64,000 bases of DNA from Pandoraea norimbergensis (GCF_001465545.3 NZ_CP013480.3:1984001-2048000), one strand, 5' to 3'; positions 18,027 to 27,275 are shown, numbered from the stretch's first letter. The notes: generated by a model not told the origin, from the sequence alone. Program-made: numbers and translations.

Positions 18027-18100
18027 CGAGCCCCGTCCGCTCCGCCAAATAAAAAGCCTGTTCAACGAAAGTTGGACAGGCTTTTTTCTTTGGTGCAGCG
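18027..18100 (+). repeat. Direct repeat, copy 2: orphan tRNA-Asp 3' end plus terminator
   Basis: This exact second copy carries bases 57-77 of tRNA-Asp (18027-18047) and a second copy of the terminator (18051-18087), but no tRNA body. The pattern of repeat, 80-bp spacer, repeat recalls the scar of an element that used a tRNA end as its attachment site, or a local duplication. Confidence 0.95.
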
Positions 18101-18262
18101 CATTTTAGGCAATCCCAGCGTGCGCTGCGAGGTCGGATTTCAGCACGAATTCACCTGAATTTTCTTCAAAAAACGGATTGCGGATGTTTCGCGTGAATTT
18201 CTGATATCGCGCAATTAGTTCGCATTAAGGCCGTGTCGTGACAGACACCCTCCGATCAGGCA

Positions 18263-18284
18263 CCAAAACCGTCTCGCCGAGACG
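18263..18284 (-). terminator. Possible terminator of gudD (minus strand)
   Basis: Read on the minus strand, CGTCTC and GAGACG pair around three bases, and a short T run follows. Confidence 0.45.
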
Positions 18285-18365
18285 TCAAAAAGGGCGTGAA
18301 GCGGTGCAGATCGATATCCGACGCAACGCCCCACACCCTTCAATGTCACGCCCTTGCCGGGCCGC

Positions 18366-19694
18366 TCAACGCACGAGGCAGGGCCGCTTCGGATCGAACT
18401 TCCAGTCCGGAATCAAGTACTGCATCGCCACGCTGTCATCGCGTGCACCGAGCCCATGTTCAAGGTACTGCGCATGGGCAGCTTCCACGGCGTCCATGTC
18501 GAGCGTCACACCCAACCCGGGTGTCGTCGGCACCTGCACCTTGCCATTCACGATTTGCAGCGGGTTTTGCGTCAGGTACTGACCGTCCTGCCAGATCCAG
18601 TGCGTATCGATTGCGGTGATGTTGCCGGGTGCCGCAGCCGCCACGTGCGTGAACATGGCGAGCGACACGTCGAAGTGATTGTTCGAGTGCGAGCCCCACG
18701 TCAGGCCCCAGTCGTTACACATCTGCGCGACGCGCACGGAACCCTGCATCGTCCAGAAGTGCGGATCGGCCAGCGGAATGTCCACTGACTGCAACTGAAT
18801 CGCGTGGCCCATCTGACGCCAGTCGGTCGCGATCATGTTGGTGGCCGTCGGCAGGCCGGTGGCGCGCCGGAATTCGGCCATCACCTCGCGTCCCGAGTAG
18901 CCGTTTTCTGCGCCGCAGGGGTCTTCGGCGTAGGCGAGCACGTCGTGCTTGTCGCGGCACAGACGAATGGCTTCCGCTAGTGACCATGCACCGTTCGGAT
19001 CGAGCGTGACGCGCGCTTGCGGAAAGCGCTTCGCCAGCGCAGTGACGGCTTCGATTTCTGCGTCGCCTTCGAGCACACCGCCTTTGAGCTTGAAATCCTG
19101 AAAGCCGTATCGCGCATGGGCGGCTTCCGCCAGACGCACGACAGCGTCGGGGGTCATGGCCACTTCCGTGCGCACGCGTTCCCAGTCGTCGCGGGCGTGG
19201 CGGTTGTCGTCATACGGCAAGTCCGTCGCGTGCCGGTCACCGATGAAAAAGAGATAACCCAGCATGGCCACTTCAGTGCGTTGCTGGCCTTCGCCGAGGA
19301 GGGCGGCGACCGGCACTTCGAGATGCTGGCCCAGCAGATCGAGCAGTGCCGCTTCGAGGGCCGTGACCGCGTGAATCGTCGTGCGCAGATCGAAGGTTTG
19401 CAGGCCTCGGCCGCCGGCGTCGCGATCGGCAAATGTACGGCGCGTCTGACCGAGAATCGCCTGCCCACTGGCAATCGACTGGCCGACGACATACGGACGT
19501 GCATCTTCGAGGGTCTTGCGAATTGATTCGCCACCGGGGACTTCGCCAACGCCGGTGTGTCCGGCGCTGTCTTTCAGGATCACCAGATTGCGCGTGAAGA
19601 ACGGGCCGTGGGCGCCGCTCAGGTTCAGCAGCATGCTGTCGCGTCCAGCGACAGGAACGACACGCAGTTCGGTAACGATGGGGGTTCGGGTCAT
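18366..19694 (-). CDS. gudD: Glucarate dehydratase
   Basis: 442 residues from the ATG at 19694 ([20 protein letters not shown]), the family start; the open frame runs on to 19766. It is an enolase-superfamily enzyme that dehydrates D-glucarate to 5-keto-4-deoxyglucarate. The N-terminal capping domain is followed by the barrel with the Lys-x-Lys base (DFKLKGG), metal ligands ([23 protein letters not shown]) and the His-loop [12 protein letters not shown]. No glucarate transporter or keto-deoxyglucarate dehydratase gene is adjacent. A pair of identical 11-bp inverted sites lies directly upstream. Confidence 0.93.
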   Translation of the reverse strand: MTRTPIVTELRVVPVAGRDSMLLNLSGAHGPFFTRNLVILKDSAGHTGVGEVPGGESIRKTLEDARPYVVGQSIASGQAILGQTRRTFADRDAGGRGLQTFDLRTTIHAVTALEAALLDLLGQHLEVPVAALLGEGQQRTEVAMLGYLFFIGDRHATDLPYDDNRHARDDWERVRTEVAMTPDAVVRLAEAAHARYGFQDFKLKGGVLEGDAEIEAVTALAKRFPQARVTLDPNGAWSLAEAIRLCRDKHDVLAYAEDPCGAENGYSGREVMAEFRRATGLPTATNMIATDWRQMGHAIQLQSVDIPLADPHFWTMQGSVRVAQMCNDWGLTWGSHSNNHFDVSLAMFTHVAAAAPGNITAIDTHWIWQDGQYLTQNPLQIVNGKVQVPTTPGLGVTLDMDAVEAAHAQYLEHGLGARDDSVAMQYLIPDWKFDPKRPCLVR

Positions 19695-19707
19695 GGCGAG
19701 TGAGGTC

Positions 19708-19763
19708 TTGTCTGACGAAGGCGTAAGTGGGTACATACAGGCTTGTTGTATGTCGTCAGACAA
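19708..19763. promoter_or_regulatory. Paired operator candidate upstream of gudD
   Basis: TTGTCTGACGA occurs at 19708-19718 and, on the other strand, at 19753-19763, with centres 45 bases apart. The outer copy is also part of an imperfect palindrome (GTTGTATG-TCGT-CAGACAAC, 19745-19764). TTGTC-GACAA-like boxes are typical of GntR/FCD sugar-acid regulators; which protein binds here is not known. Confidence 0.45.
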
Positions 19764-19952
19764 CATTCTAGGGAAACTTCTTTCCGATGCCTTTTCGGGT
19801 ATACCCTTTTGCGGGTGAAATTACCGGCGGCAGAACTGAATCGGGCGTTCATCCGAGCAGGGAAGGGATGGCGCCGTCGACGCCGGTGCGCGAATCGAGT
19901 CTCACGTCGATCCGTCATGTGCTTGATGGAATTGTTGTCGTACAACTATGCG

Positions 19953-20672
19953 TCATGAGCGTCCGCCAAGACTGCCGCCGCCATCGACACCCAGTACCTG
20001 CCCGGTGACGAAGCTGGCCGATTCCGACAGAAAGAAGACGGCAGCCGAAGCAATTTCGGCGGGGTCGCCGAGGCGGCGCATGGGGATGGTGGCGAGAATT
20101 CTGCGCTCGGCTTCGCTGCCGACGGGGCGCGATTTGCGGAACAACTCGGTTTCCACGGGGCCCGGCGCGACGGCGTTGCTGGTGATGCCATATTCCGCGA
20201 GTTCGAGTGCCCAGGTGCGCGTGCATCCCACCAACGCGCTTTTTGCTGCGGCATACGCGGTGCGATCCAGTCCCCCGTAGATGGCGCGGCTGGTGATGTT
20301 GACGATGCGCCCGTAACGGCGCGCCTTCATGGCGCCAACAAAGTGTTGCGTCACCTGAATTGCCGCACGCACGTTCAGATCGAACACCTGTTGCAGTGTG
20401 GCGAAGTCGAGTTGCTCCAGCGGCTGTGGCGACGCGATGCCGGCATTGTTTACGATGCCGGTGATCTCGAAGCGCCCGCCGATACTGTGTAGCGTATCGC
20501 GCGTCTGATCCACGTCGGCGAGATCGCATTCGACGAGTGTGCCGGGAAAATTGACATCGGCCGTATGGCGCGCGATGCCCACGACGCGGTGGCCTTGTTC
20601 CGCGAGCAGGGCGCTGATCGCGAAGCCGATGCCGCGTGTGGCACCGGTGACGAGAAACGTTTGCTGTGGCAT
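19953..20672 (-). CDS. SDR-family oxidoreductase
   Basis: 239 residues of the classical short-chain dehydrogenase type: cofactor motif TGATRGIG (about 9-16), NNAG (about 76-79), catalytic Ser in NITSRAIYG and Tyr-x3-Lys in AYAAAKSAL. The C-terminus (VTGQVLGVDGGGSLGG) is FabG-like. It should reduce or oxidise a hydroxyl/keto substrate with NAD(P). The substrate is unknown; location next to gudD and a LysR gene on the same strand hints at sugar-acid or related catabolism, but this is only context. Confidence 0.88.
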   Translation of the reverse strand: MPQQTFLVTGATRGIGFAISALLAEQGHRVVGIARHTADVNFPGTLVECDLADVDQTRDTLHSIGGRFEITGIVNNAGIASPQPLEQLDFATLQQVFDLNVRAAIQVTQHFVGAMKARRYGRIVNITSRAIYGGLDRTAYAAAKSALVGCTRTWALELAEYGITSNAVAPGPVETELFRKSRPVGSEAERRILATIPMRRLGDPAEIASAAVFFLSESASFVTGQVLGVDGGGSLGGRS

Positions 20673-20801
20673 TCGGAAGCGGTGCGCCGAAGCGAGCCTG
20701 CGGGGGCGCCCGGCGCTCTCAAAGGTGGCAGAACGAATGAGTGTATGCCTGAAGTGCGCAGACTGCCGGGCAGCCTCGGCTGGCCCGATTGCCGCCGTGC
20801 G

Positions 20802-21731
20802 CTACCCGGCGATCACTGGCCGATGTGTGTCGGGCGCGCGGCTGACCAGCCAGTCGATGAAGGTGGCCAGGCGCGGGTCGTCGTCAGCCCGATACAGGCA
20901 GTGATAGGGCGGGCCTTCGAGACGGACGGTGTCGTCGAAGAGGGCGACCAGCTTGCCGCGATCGAGATCGTCCTGAATCACGGCGCGCGGGGCGAGACAG
21001 ATACCGTGTCCACTCGACGCCGCGCGCAGCGCCAGCAGAAACTCGTCGAAGATCGGCCCGCGTAACGTTTCGCCCACGCTGACTTGCGCGCAATGGAACC
21101 AGTATTGCCACCCTTGCGGCAGGCCCGCGTAGTGCAGCAGCGGGGCATGAAGCAGATCGGCGGGGGTGTGCAACGCTTCAAGCGACGGGAGGTCCGGGGC
21201 GCAGACCGCCACCGCCTCGCTGCGCAACCAGGGTTTCGAGACGAAGCCCTGGCGGCGCAGTTCCGGCGTGTATCGGCGAATCACGACGTCACTTGTTTCG
21301 TCGATTTGCCCGACGTGCTGATCCGGCGTCGTGACGATTTCCACCTCGATGTCGGGATGATGGCTGCGGAAATGAGCGAGTTGCGGCAGCAGCCACGCGT
21401 GCGTGAACGACGTCGAGGCGTTCACACGAATCGGCAAGTGGTGAGTGCCGTCGAGCATCTGCTCGGTGGCTTCGGCGAGCCGGCCGAGGCAGGCCGATAC
21501 GTCCGTCCAGTAGTGGCGGCCGCGCACCGTCAGGCGCACGGTACGGCCATCGCGTTCGAACAGTTTCTGGCCGAAAAAGGATTCAAGCACGCGAATTTGC
21601 TGGGCGACGGCGCTCTGGGTGACGTTCAGCGCTTCGGCGGCAAGCGTCAGGCTGTTCAGCCGGCCGGCGGCCTCGAAACTTCGCAGGGCGTTCAAGGGCG
21701 GCAGTCGGCGCGAGGGGCGCAGGGGGCGCAT
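20802..21731 (-). CDS. LysR-family regulator, GcvA-like
   Basis: 309 residues from the ATG at 21731 (MRPLRPSRRLPPLNALRSFE); 35 further codons upstream are open but overlap the divergent promoter. The winged helix-turn-helix is at about 13-70 (LNSLTLAAEALNVTQSAVAQQIRVLE), followed by the periplasmic-binding-like effector domain. The pattern PPLNALRSFEAAGR and the end FIDWL are those of the GcvA branch. It lies 130 bases upstream of the SDR gene in the same direction and divergent from a lipoprotein gene, either of which could be its target. Confidence 0.9.
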   Translation of the reverse strand: MRPLRPSRRLPPLNALRSFEAAGRLNSLTLAAEALNVTQSAVAQQIRVLESFFGQKLFERDGRTVRLTVRGRHYWTDVSACLGRLAEATEQMLDGTHHLPIRVNASTSFTHAWLLPQLAHFRSHHPDIEVEIVTTPDQHVGQIDETSDVVIRRYTPELRRQGFVSKPWLRSEAVAVCAPDLPSLEALHTPADLLHAPLLHYAGLPQGWQYWFHCAQVSVGETLRGPIFDEFLLALRAASSGHGICLAPRAVIQDDLDRGKLVALFDDTVRLEGPPYHCLYRADDDPRLATFIDWLVSRAPDTHRPVIAG

Positions 21732-21777
21732 GGCGGAACCTTGTAGAACGGCTAATGCGTTAGCAAGAATAAGTCGT

Positions 21778-21807
21778 TTGTGGCGAGCATCGCGGGTTCC
21801 TATTATA
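21778..21807. promoter_or_regulatory. Overlapping divergent promoters (LysR gene and lipoprotein gene)
   Basis: TTGTGG (21778-21783) and TATTAT (21801-21806) are 17 bases apart on the plus strand. The same spot read on the minus strand gives TATAAT (21807-21802) for the LysR gene. The two would compete. Confidence 0.4.
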
Positions 21808-21834
21808 GGTGCGCTCTCTCGTCCTCCTAAGCTC

Positions 21835-22563
21835 ATGAGTCATCTCTCTGCGCCGCACATCCCTGTCGTGAAATCGCCTGGCTTTCCCGTTTCAGTCTGT
21901 CGTATCAGCGGAAGCACCCGCCGTACGGTGGCGGGTGTGGGGTCAGTCATCGCCGGTCTCTCGTTGCTCGCCGGGATTTCCGCTTGCGCGAGCCCGCCGG
22001 CCAACGAGCGGGAGACGGGCAGCGGCGGGCAACTGGTGCGTTATAGCTCGCGGCAGGTCAGCGTCGATCTGACCGACGCGCAACGCGAGACGCTACGGCA
22101 ACTGCGGGATCATGTGTTCGCGGAAACGCAGCAGGCGCGCATCCTCGAAGCGATATCCAGAACACTCACCAAGGAGGGTTACGCACCGGTTTCGGTCGAC
22201 ACCGAGACGGGTGTCGTCGAGGCCGAGCGCAACACGGTGCTGGTGCCGAAATGGCGGCAGATTGCGCGGGGTGTCCTGAAGTCGCGCATCGGTGCTCTGC
22301 CGGCCAAGCCGGATCACGAGCGCATGGCGGTGATCGTCGCCGTGCGCTCAGCGCAGGGCGAACCGGGCAAGCCGGGTGATCGGGGTGATCGGGGTGAGCG
22401 GGGTGATCGGGTTCAGCAGGTCGAACGGGGTTCGCTGGTGCGGGTGCGGTTCGATCGCACCGTGTGGGACAGCAATGGCGATGCGCGAACCGAGACTGTG
22501 CTGGAGAAAGACGTGTACGACGGGTTCTTCAGTGCGCTGGATCTGGCCGTTCGAGCAAACTAG
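21835..22563 (+). CDS. Unrecognised lipoprotein with a short collagen-like stretch
   Basis: 242 residues from the ATG at 21835, directly downstream of the divergent promoter. A long signal region ends in a lipobox (LLAGISAC), so the mature protein is probably lipid-anchored in the envelope. The mature part has mixed alpha/beta character (YSSRQVSVDLTDAQRETLRQL, ILEAISRTLTKEGYAPVSVD). Near residue 180 there is a run of Gly-x-y triplets (GEPGKPGDRGDRGERGDR) produced by a 9-bp DNA repeat. I do not recognise the family. Weak ribosome site. Confidence 0.65.
   Translation: MSHLSAPHIPVVKSPGFPVSVCRISGSTRRTVAGVGSVIAGLSLLAGISACASPPANERETGSGGQLVRYSSRQVSVDLTDAQRETLRQLRDHVFAETQQARILEAISRTLTKEGYAPVSVDTETGVVEAERNTVLVPKWRQIARGVLKSRIGALPAKPDHERMAVIVAVRSAQGEPGKPGDRGDRGERGDRVQQVERGSLVRVRFDRTVWDSNGDARTETVLEKDVYDGFFSALDLAVRAN
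22375..22410. repeat. Four copies of a 9-bp repeat (GGTGATCGG) coding for Gly-Asp-Arg
   Basis: Units GGTGATCGG, GGTGATCGG, GGTGAGCGG and GGTGATCGG are in frame with the lipoprotein gene and give GDRGDRGERGDR. Confidence 0.9.
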
Positions 22564-22610
22564 CGCGCGCCAGCGCGAAGCCGCGCAAGGGAACGGGGCG
22601 GGCTCGCGGG

Positions 22611-23978
22611 TTAGCTCGCCAGACCTCGTCCGCCTTTCGCGCTTGCGACCCAGCGCAGGTAGCACAGCAGGCCGCACGCCGCGACCGCGAGGCTCGCGCC
22701 GTTGGCAAACCAGAAGCCGGTAGCGCCGTGCAGCCACGTCGGGGAGAGCCCCCAGCTATCGAAGCCCAGCACGTAGCCGCCACCGAGACCGACGCCCCAC
22801 AGCGACACCGCGTAGATGACGGTCGGGATGACCGCCACTTTCCATGCGCGCAGCACGAAGACGGCGCTCACTTGCAGTGCGTCGAACAGGTGATAGAACG
22901 CGACGAAGGCCAGCAGTGGGGTGGCCACGGCGGCCACCGCCGGGTCGGTCGTGTAGGCTTCCACGATCCACGGGCGGGTGAGCCAGACGAGGCTCGCCAG
23001 CCCTGCGCTGAGCATGCCGGCGAACAGGATGCCGTGGCGTCCGACGAGGTGAGCGGCGCTGAAGTTGCGTGCGCCGATGGCCTGCGCCGTGAGTGTCGCG
23101 GTGGCAATGGCGATCGACATCGGCAGCATGTACGTCAATGCGCCGAGGTTGGCGGCGATCTGGTGACCGGCCAGTGTGGTGTCGCCCAGGCGCGTGATGA
23201 AGATCGCCATGAACGAGAACGCCGTCACTTCGATCAGGTAGCTCAATCCCATCGGCACGCCGAGCTTCAGCAGCGTACGAATGGCGTGCCATTGCGGCCA
23301 GCAGAAATGCGAGAAGATGCCGAACTCGCGCAGCTTCGAATGCCGCACCATCAGCGTGAGCCCCAGCGCGCACGACACCCAGTTGATCGCCGTCGTGGCA
23401 ATGGCGCAGCCCGTGCTGCCCAGCGGCGGAATGCCGATGCGCTCGACGCCGTAAATCAGGGCGAGATTGAGCGGCACCTTCAGCGCGAGACCGGTGACCT
23501 GAATGGCCATGACGATGCGCGGTTGCGCGACGGCCGTCGACAGCGACGAGTACACACGGAACAGCAGTGCGGCGGGCAGGCCGAACGCCAGAATCTGGAG
23601 ATACGCGCTTGCCCGCACTTCCAACTCAGGATTGGCTTGCGACAGACGCAGGATGAATTGCGGATGCGTGAGGAGCAGGAAGCCCGGAATCGCCAGAAAG
23701 AGGGCGAGCCAGATCGCCTGACGCACTTCCTCGCCGATCTCCAGTCGCTCACCGGCGCCGAAGCGTTGGGCCGCGATTGGGGAGAGCGCAACGAGAATGC
23801 CCATCAGGCCGACGTACACGGTGATGTAGATCGAGCCGCCGAGGGCGAGCGAGGCCAGATCGAAGGCCGAGGCGCGCCCGACCATCGCCGTGTCCATCAC
23901 CCCGAAGGCGATGACCGCGAGCTGGCCGATCAGAACCGGCCACGCGAGCGCGGCGATGCGTTTGATGTCATGCCACAT
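22611..23978 (-). CDS. MATE-family multidrug efflux transporter (NorM-like)
   Basis: 455 residues from the ATG at 23978 (MWHDIKRIAALAWPVLIGQL); a GTG at 24023 would add 15 residues and overlap the upstream gene. About twelve membrane helices in two homologous halves are visible, with family segments such as FGVMDTAMVGRASAFDLASLALG in the first and MGLSYLIEVTAFSFMAIFITRLGDTTLAGHQIAANL in the second. MATE pumps export cationic drugs using Na+ or H+. It starts 17 bases after the stop of the glycosyltransferase gene and is probably co-transcribed. The substrate is unknown. Confidence 0.9.
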   Translation of the reverse strand: MWHDIKRIAALAWPVLIGQLAVIAFGVMDTAMVGRASAFDLASLALGGSIYITVYVGLMGILVALSPIAAQRFGAGERLEIGEEVRQAIWLALFLAIPGFLLLTHPQFILRLSQANPELEVRASAYLQILAFGLPAALLFRVYSSLSTAVAQPRIVMAIQVTGLALKVPLNLALIYGVERIGIPPLGSTGCAIATTAINWVSCALGLTLMVRHSKLREFGIFSHFCWPQWHAIRTLLKLGVPMGLSYLIEVTAFSFMAIFITRLGDTTLAGHQIAANLGALTYMLPMSIAIATATLTAQAIGARNFSAAHLVGRHGILFAGMLSAGLASLVWLTRPWIVEAYTTDPAVAAVATPLLAFVAFYHLFDALQVSAVFVLRAWKVAVIPTVIYAVSLWGVGLGGGYVLGFDSWGLSPTWLHGATGFWFANGASLAVAACGLLCYLRWVASAKGGRGLAS

Positions 23979-23995
23979 GGGACGAGGGGAAGAGG

Positions 23996-25726
23996 TCAAC
24001 GCGGACGCGCCGAACGGCGCCACGGACGCTCTTGCAGCACGTAGAGGCGGAAGCGTTCGTCACGGTCGGCCGCACGGCGGCCTTCCCAGAGCTGACGCCA
24101 TTCGTAAGGGGCGAGCGAAAGCGGTTCGCTATAGTCTTGCGAGTCCTGACGCAGCAGCACGTCGCAATCGTCGTTGCTTGAGCCGAAGCGCATCTTGCCG
24201 AAGTAGGCGAACGACGCGAGCTGCGCATCGCCCACGCGTACTGTGCGAATGCAGGTGTAGTCCGCGGGCAGGTGGGCCGAAATCTGCGCGGCCACGTCGC
24301 GATACGTTCGGCCGTAGTTCACTACCGGCAGCCAGAGCGTCATGAGCAGCACCCACATCAGGGTCGTGCCGCCCGAAGAGAGCACCACGCTGCGCCACAT
24401 GACCTTCGGGCTGCGCGACACGCGCCACGCCACGAGCGTGACCCAGGCGCCGGTTACGGCGAGCGCGCTGATCAGCGTCACCCAGCTGAATTCCGGCACA
24501 AAACCGGGCACCAGTCGTCGCAGGTTACGGGCGATCTGAGCCGGGAATCCGAAGACGCCTGCGAGCCAGACGATCCACACGAAGCCGGCCAGCACCGTGA
24601 ACGACAGCACGGCGAACCAGTCGATCGCGTTGACCGTGCCACGCTTGAGCGACGGCAGGCCGAATGCGGCGATGATCGAGAGCGCGGGCAGGGCCAGCAT
24701 GAAGAGCTGATTGCCCTGATGCGCCTGCAACACGATCAGCACCAGCACCGGCACGGCGAGCGCCAGTGGAATGGCAATGTGCGGGGCACGGCGCATGCCG
24801 CGCCACGAGTACAGCGACCAGGCGGCCAGCGGCCATGCCGGCCACGCAAACAGCGCCAGATTCTTGGTGATGTAGCTGAGCGAGTTGATCGACGGGCCAC
24901 TGAAGGCGTCGACACCGATGTCGGCCCATTCGCCCAGCCAGCTACGTGCGCCATCGGCGAACTTGAGTGCGGCCAGCGGCCATGCGCAGGCGATGATGAG
25001 CGCGACGGGGGTCGATACGACCAGCAGCATGCGCAGCGGCACGGCCCGGCACAGCACGCCCACGGCGATGCCCGCAATCCACAGCGAGAGCGTCATCAGC
25101 GGCGACGACGCGAGCGCCATGCCACCGAGGGCGAGGCCGAACCAGACCGCGCCCTGGCGCGGCTTGTCGAGGCTGCGCACCAGACCGTAGATCGCCATCG
25201 AGATAAGCGTCAGTTGCCCGACCGTGGCGGTGGTTTCGTGACCGCGTTCGGCGAGACCGAAGCAGGCGAGCAGAATCAGCAGCGCGCCATCGGCGAGGGT
25301 GCGGCCGTAGTCGCGCGGTTCGGGTTCGCCGCCGAAGGCATATTTGAACGGTTGCACTTCCGGGCGGCGGCCCAGCAAATAGGTGCCGTACCAGATGAAC
25401 GTGCAGGTGGCGTAGAAGCACAAGCCGGTGACGATGCGCGCGGCGTCCGGCGCGTCGAGCCACGAGAAAGTGCGAATGGCGAGGGCGCCCAGCCACGAGA
25501 CCAGCGGACCGGCGTCGTAGATCGGCTTGCCGGCGATATTCGGCAGCAGCCAGTCGGACAACTGGCCGTGCGCCATCGTCCACATGATGCCGAAGCCGGC
25601 GGCGTCTTCGTTCTTCCACGGATCGCGACCAAACAACCCCGCCAGCACATAGATGACGCAAATGGCAAAGAGCAGCGAGCGAGGAAGCGCGCTGGTGGCA
25701 GAGGCGGTGATGCGAACTCGTTTCAT
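23996..25726 (-). CDS. Membrane glycosyltransferase of the ArnT/GT39 type
   Basis: 576 residues from the ATG at 25726 (MKRVRITAS); an ATG at 25750 would add eight. It has ten or more membrane helices and, after the first one, the sequence GLFGRDPWKNEDAAGFGIMW, which fits the acidic periplasmic loop of GT-C glycosyltransferases (ArnT, Pmt). Such enzymes move a sugar from a polyprenyl-phosphate carrier to lipid A or proteins on the periplasmic side. The C-terminal 100 residues form a soluble tail. Acceptor and sugar are not known. It heads a two-gene unit with the MATE gene. Confidence 0.75.
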   Translation of the reverse strand: MKRVRITASATSALPRSLLFAICVIYVLAGLFGRDPWKNEDAAGFGIMWTMAHGQLSDWLLPNIAGKPIYDAGPLVSWLGALAIRTFSWLDAPDAARIVTGLCFYATCTFIWYGTYLLGRRPEVQPFKYAFGGEPEPRDYGRTLADGALLILLACFGLAERGHETTATVGQLTLISMAIYGLVRSLDKPRQGAVWFGLALGGMALASSPLMTLSLWIAGIAVGVLCRAVPLRMLLVVSTPVALIIACAWPLAALKFADGARSWLGEWADIGVDAFSGPSINSLSYITKNLALFAWPAWPLAAWSLYSWRGMRRAPHIAIPLALAVPVLVLIVLQAHQGNQLFMLALPALSIIAAFGLPSLKRGTVNAIDWFAVLSFTVLAGFVWIVWLAGVFGFPAQIARNLRRLVPGFVPEFSWVTLISALAVTGAWVTLVAWRVSRSPKVMWRSVVLSSGGTTLMWVLLMTLWLPVVNYGRTYRDVAAQISAHLPADYTCIRTVRVGDAQLASFAYFGKMRFGSSNDDCDVLLRQDSQDYSEPLSLAPYEWRQLWEGRRAADRDERFRLYVLQERPWRRSARPR

Positions 25727-25870
25727 AGGCCGGACGACGTTACCGGCCATGTGGCCGGATCGCGGAAAAACAGGGCGCGAGCCAGAAATGGCTCAGGAGA
25801 AAATTCGGGGAAAACCAGAAAAGCCGACAGTATGACAGTAACCCGCAGCATGGCGCAGGCCACGCCCAAC

Positions 25871-25898
25871 AAAAAAGGGCAGCCTGAGCTGCCCCTTT
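25871..25898 (-). terminator. Intrinsic terminator of rpmE2 (minus strand)
   Basis: On the minus strand GGGCAGC pairs with GCTGCCC around four bases and is followed by TTTTTT. Confidence 0.88.
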
Positions 25899-25997
25899 CC
25901 GATGCTTTCCAACGCCGGGGGATTTCTCCCCGATTTACCAGCCCGCCGGACGTGCCGTGGGCCAGTTTTGCGTTGAGCGGTGTGTCGCCTGTAAAAC

Positions 25998-26264
25998 TTA
26001 GGCGACCTTGCCGCCGGCACGCGTGCCGAACTTCTTCTTGAACTTGTCGACGCGGCCTTCGGCATCCATGATGCGCGTTTCGCCGGTGTAGAAGTTGTGC
26101 GATGCCGACGACGTATCCAGCTTCACGAGCGGGTACGACTTGCCGTCGATCTCAACGGTTTCCTTCGTCTGGATCGTCGAGCGGCTGATGAATTGGAAGT
26201 CGATGCCCGGCGTCATGTCCTTGAACACGACTTCGCGGTAATTCGGGTGAATGCCTTCTTTCAT
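25998..26264 (-). CDS. rpmE2: 50S ribosomal protein L31 type B
   Basis: 88 residues from the ATG at 26264 ([16 protein letters not shown]). It has the type B sequence ([29 protein letters not shown]) and lacks the CxxC zinc pair of type A L31, so it does not need zinc. Upstream open codons to 26399 lie in the leader. It is a single-gene unit with its own terminator. In many bacteria type B L31 is raised under zinc shortage by Zur; I see no clear Zur box here, and in this group it may be the only L31. Confidence 0.95.
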   Translation of the reverse strand: MKEGIHPNYREVVFKDMTPGIDFQFISRSTIQTKETVEIDGKSYPLVKLDTSSASHNFYTGETRIMDAEGRVDKFKKKFGTRAGGKVA

Positions 26265-26432
26265 GATGGACCTTAGGTTAAGTCGGTAGCCAGTCTGCGC
26301 GGGAGTTTCCCCGCTAACGCCGCCGCGCACGTTTGAACTGATACAAACTTGTGCGACTGAATTGGCGTCAACCACTTTCCGGGTGAGCAAAACGCGCATT
26401 ATGCCACGGAAATCCGGAATTCCGCAACGATT

Positions 26433-27275
26433 TCATAGGCTTGGCGCGCTGGGTGGTGGCGCCTCGCCGGCCGTTGGCGGTGTCGCGGCCGGATCTTGCA
26501 GGAAATACCGGGAAAACAGCGTGTACAGGGCCGGATATTCGGTGCGGAACGCCACCGGGGCGACGAAGAACGCTTCGGCGCAGACCGCGAAAAACTCCGA
26601 TTCGTGCTCCGTGGCGTACGGGTCGAGCAGCGAGGTCGACGCGAAGGCGTCCCAGTGAGCGTCCGGCACATTCGACACGTGGTGGCAAAACTCCTCGTAC
26701 GCCGGGTCGAAGACCTCGCACCATACCTGTTCCGTCAGATCGCCGTGCAGGCGCCGGATGAGCGGGGGAACGCCATCGGCTTCGCCGTTCTCCATGTCGA
26801 TCTTGTGGACGAACTCGTGAATCACCACGTTGTAGGCCAGCACGTCGCTGGCTTGCACGTCCTGCCACGAAAGCACGACCGGGCCGCCATCCCAGGCTTC
26901 GCCGCTGGCCTCCTGTGCCACGTCGTGCACGACGCCGTCTTCGTCCTGCACTGTCTTTCGAATCAGAAACTCGCCGGGATAGAGCACGATGCCCGACCAG
27001 CCGCGATAGAGCGCGGGCGGCAGATTGAGGATCGGCAGGCAGGCCTGTGCGGCCACCGACACCTGCATCGCTTCCGTGAGCGGCAGGTCATGGGCCGTGG
27101 AGAAGTGCTTGCCGCCCAGAAAATCGCCAGCCAGCGCGCGCAGTTTGTCCAGATCGGCGGCGCTGCGGGTGGCCAGAAACGGCAGGGCATCGACGACTTC
27201 GCGCCAAAGGTCATCGTCGATGGCGCGGCTTGGCGTGCGCGACGGCATGAGGCGTGACAGCAAGGCTTTGAGCAT
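26433..27275 (-). CDS. mtfA: Zinc metallopeptidase of the MtfA (M90) family
   Basis: 280 residues from the ATG at 27275 (MLKALLSRLMP). The metal motif HEFVH (153-157) sits in VVIHEFVHKIDMENGEADGVPP, characteristic of MtfA, and the downstream helix (YATEHESEFFAVCAEAFF) supplies the third ligand Glu. In E. coli MtfA is cytosolic, binds the repressor Mlc and so affects glucose uptake; whether this holds here is unknown since no Mlc is in view. The frame is open upstream to 27365 but not family-like. The C-terminus is a short Pro/Ala tail. Confidence 0.92.
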   Translation of the reverse strand: MLKALLSRLMPSRTPSRAIDDDLWREVVDALPFLATRSAADLDKLRALAGDFLGGKHFSTAHDLPLTEAMQVSVAAQACLPILNLPPALYRGWSGIVLYPGEFLIRKTVQDEDGVVHDVAQEASGEAWDGGPVVLSWQDVQASDVLAYNVVIHEFVHKIDMENGEADGVPPLIRRLHGDLTEQVWCEVFDPAYEEFCHHVSNVPDAHWDAFASTSLLDPYATEHESEFFAVCAEAFFVAPVAFRTEYPALYTLFSRYFLQDPAATPPTAGEAPPPSAPSL

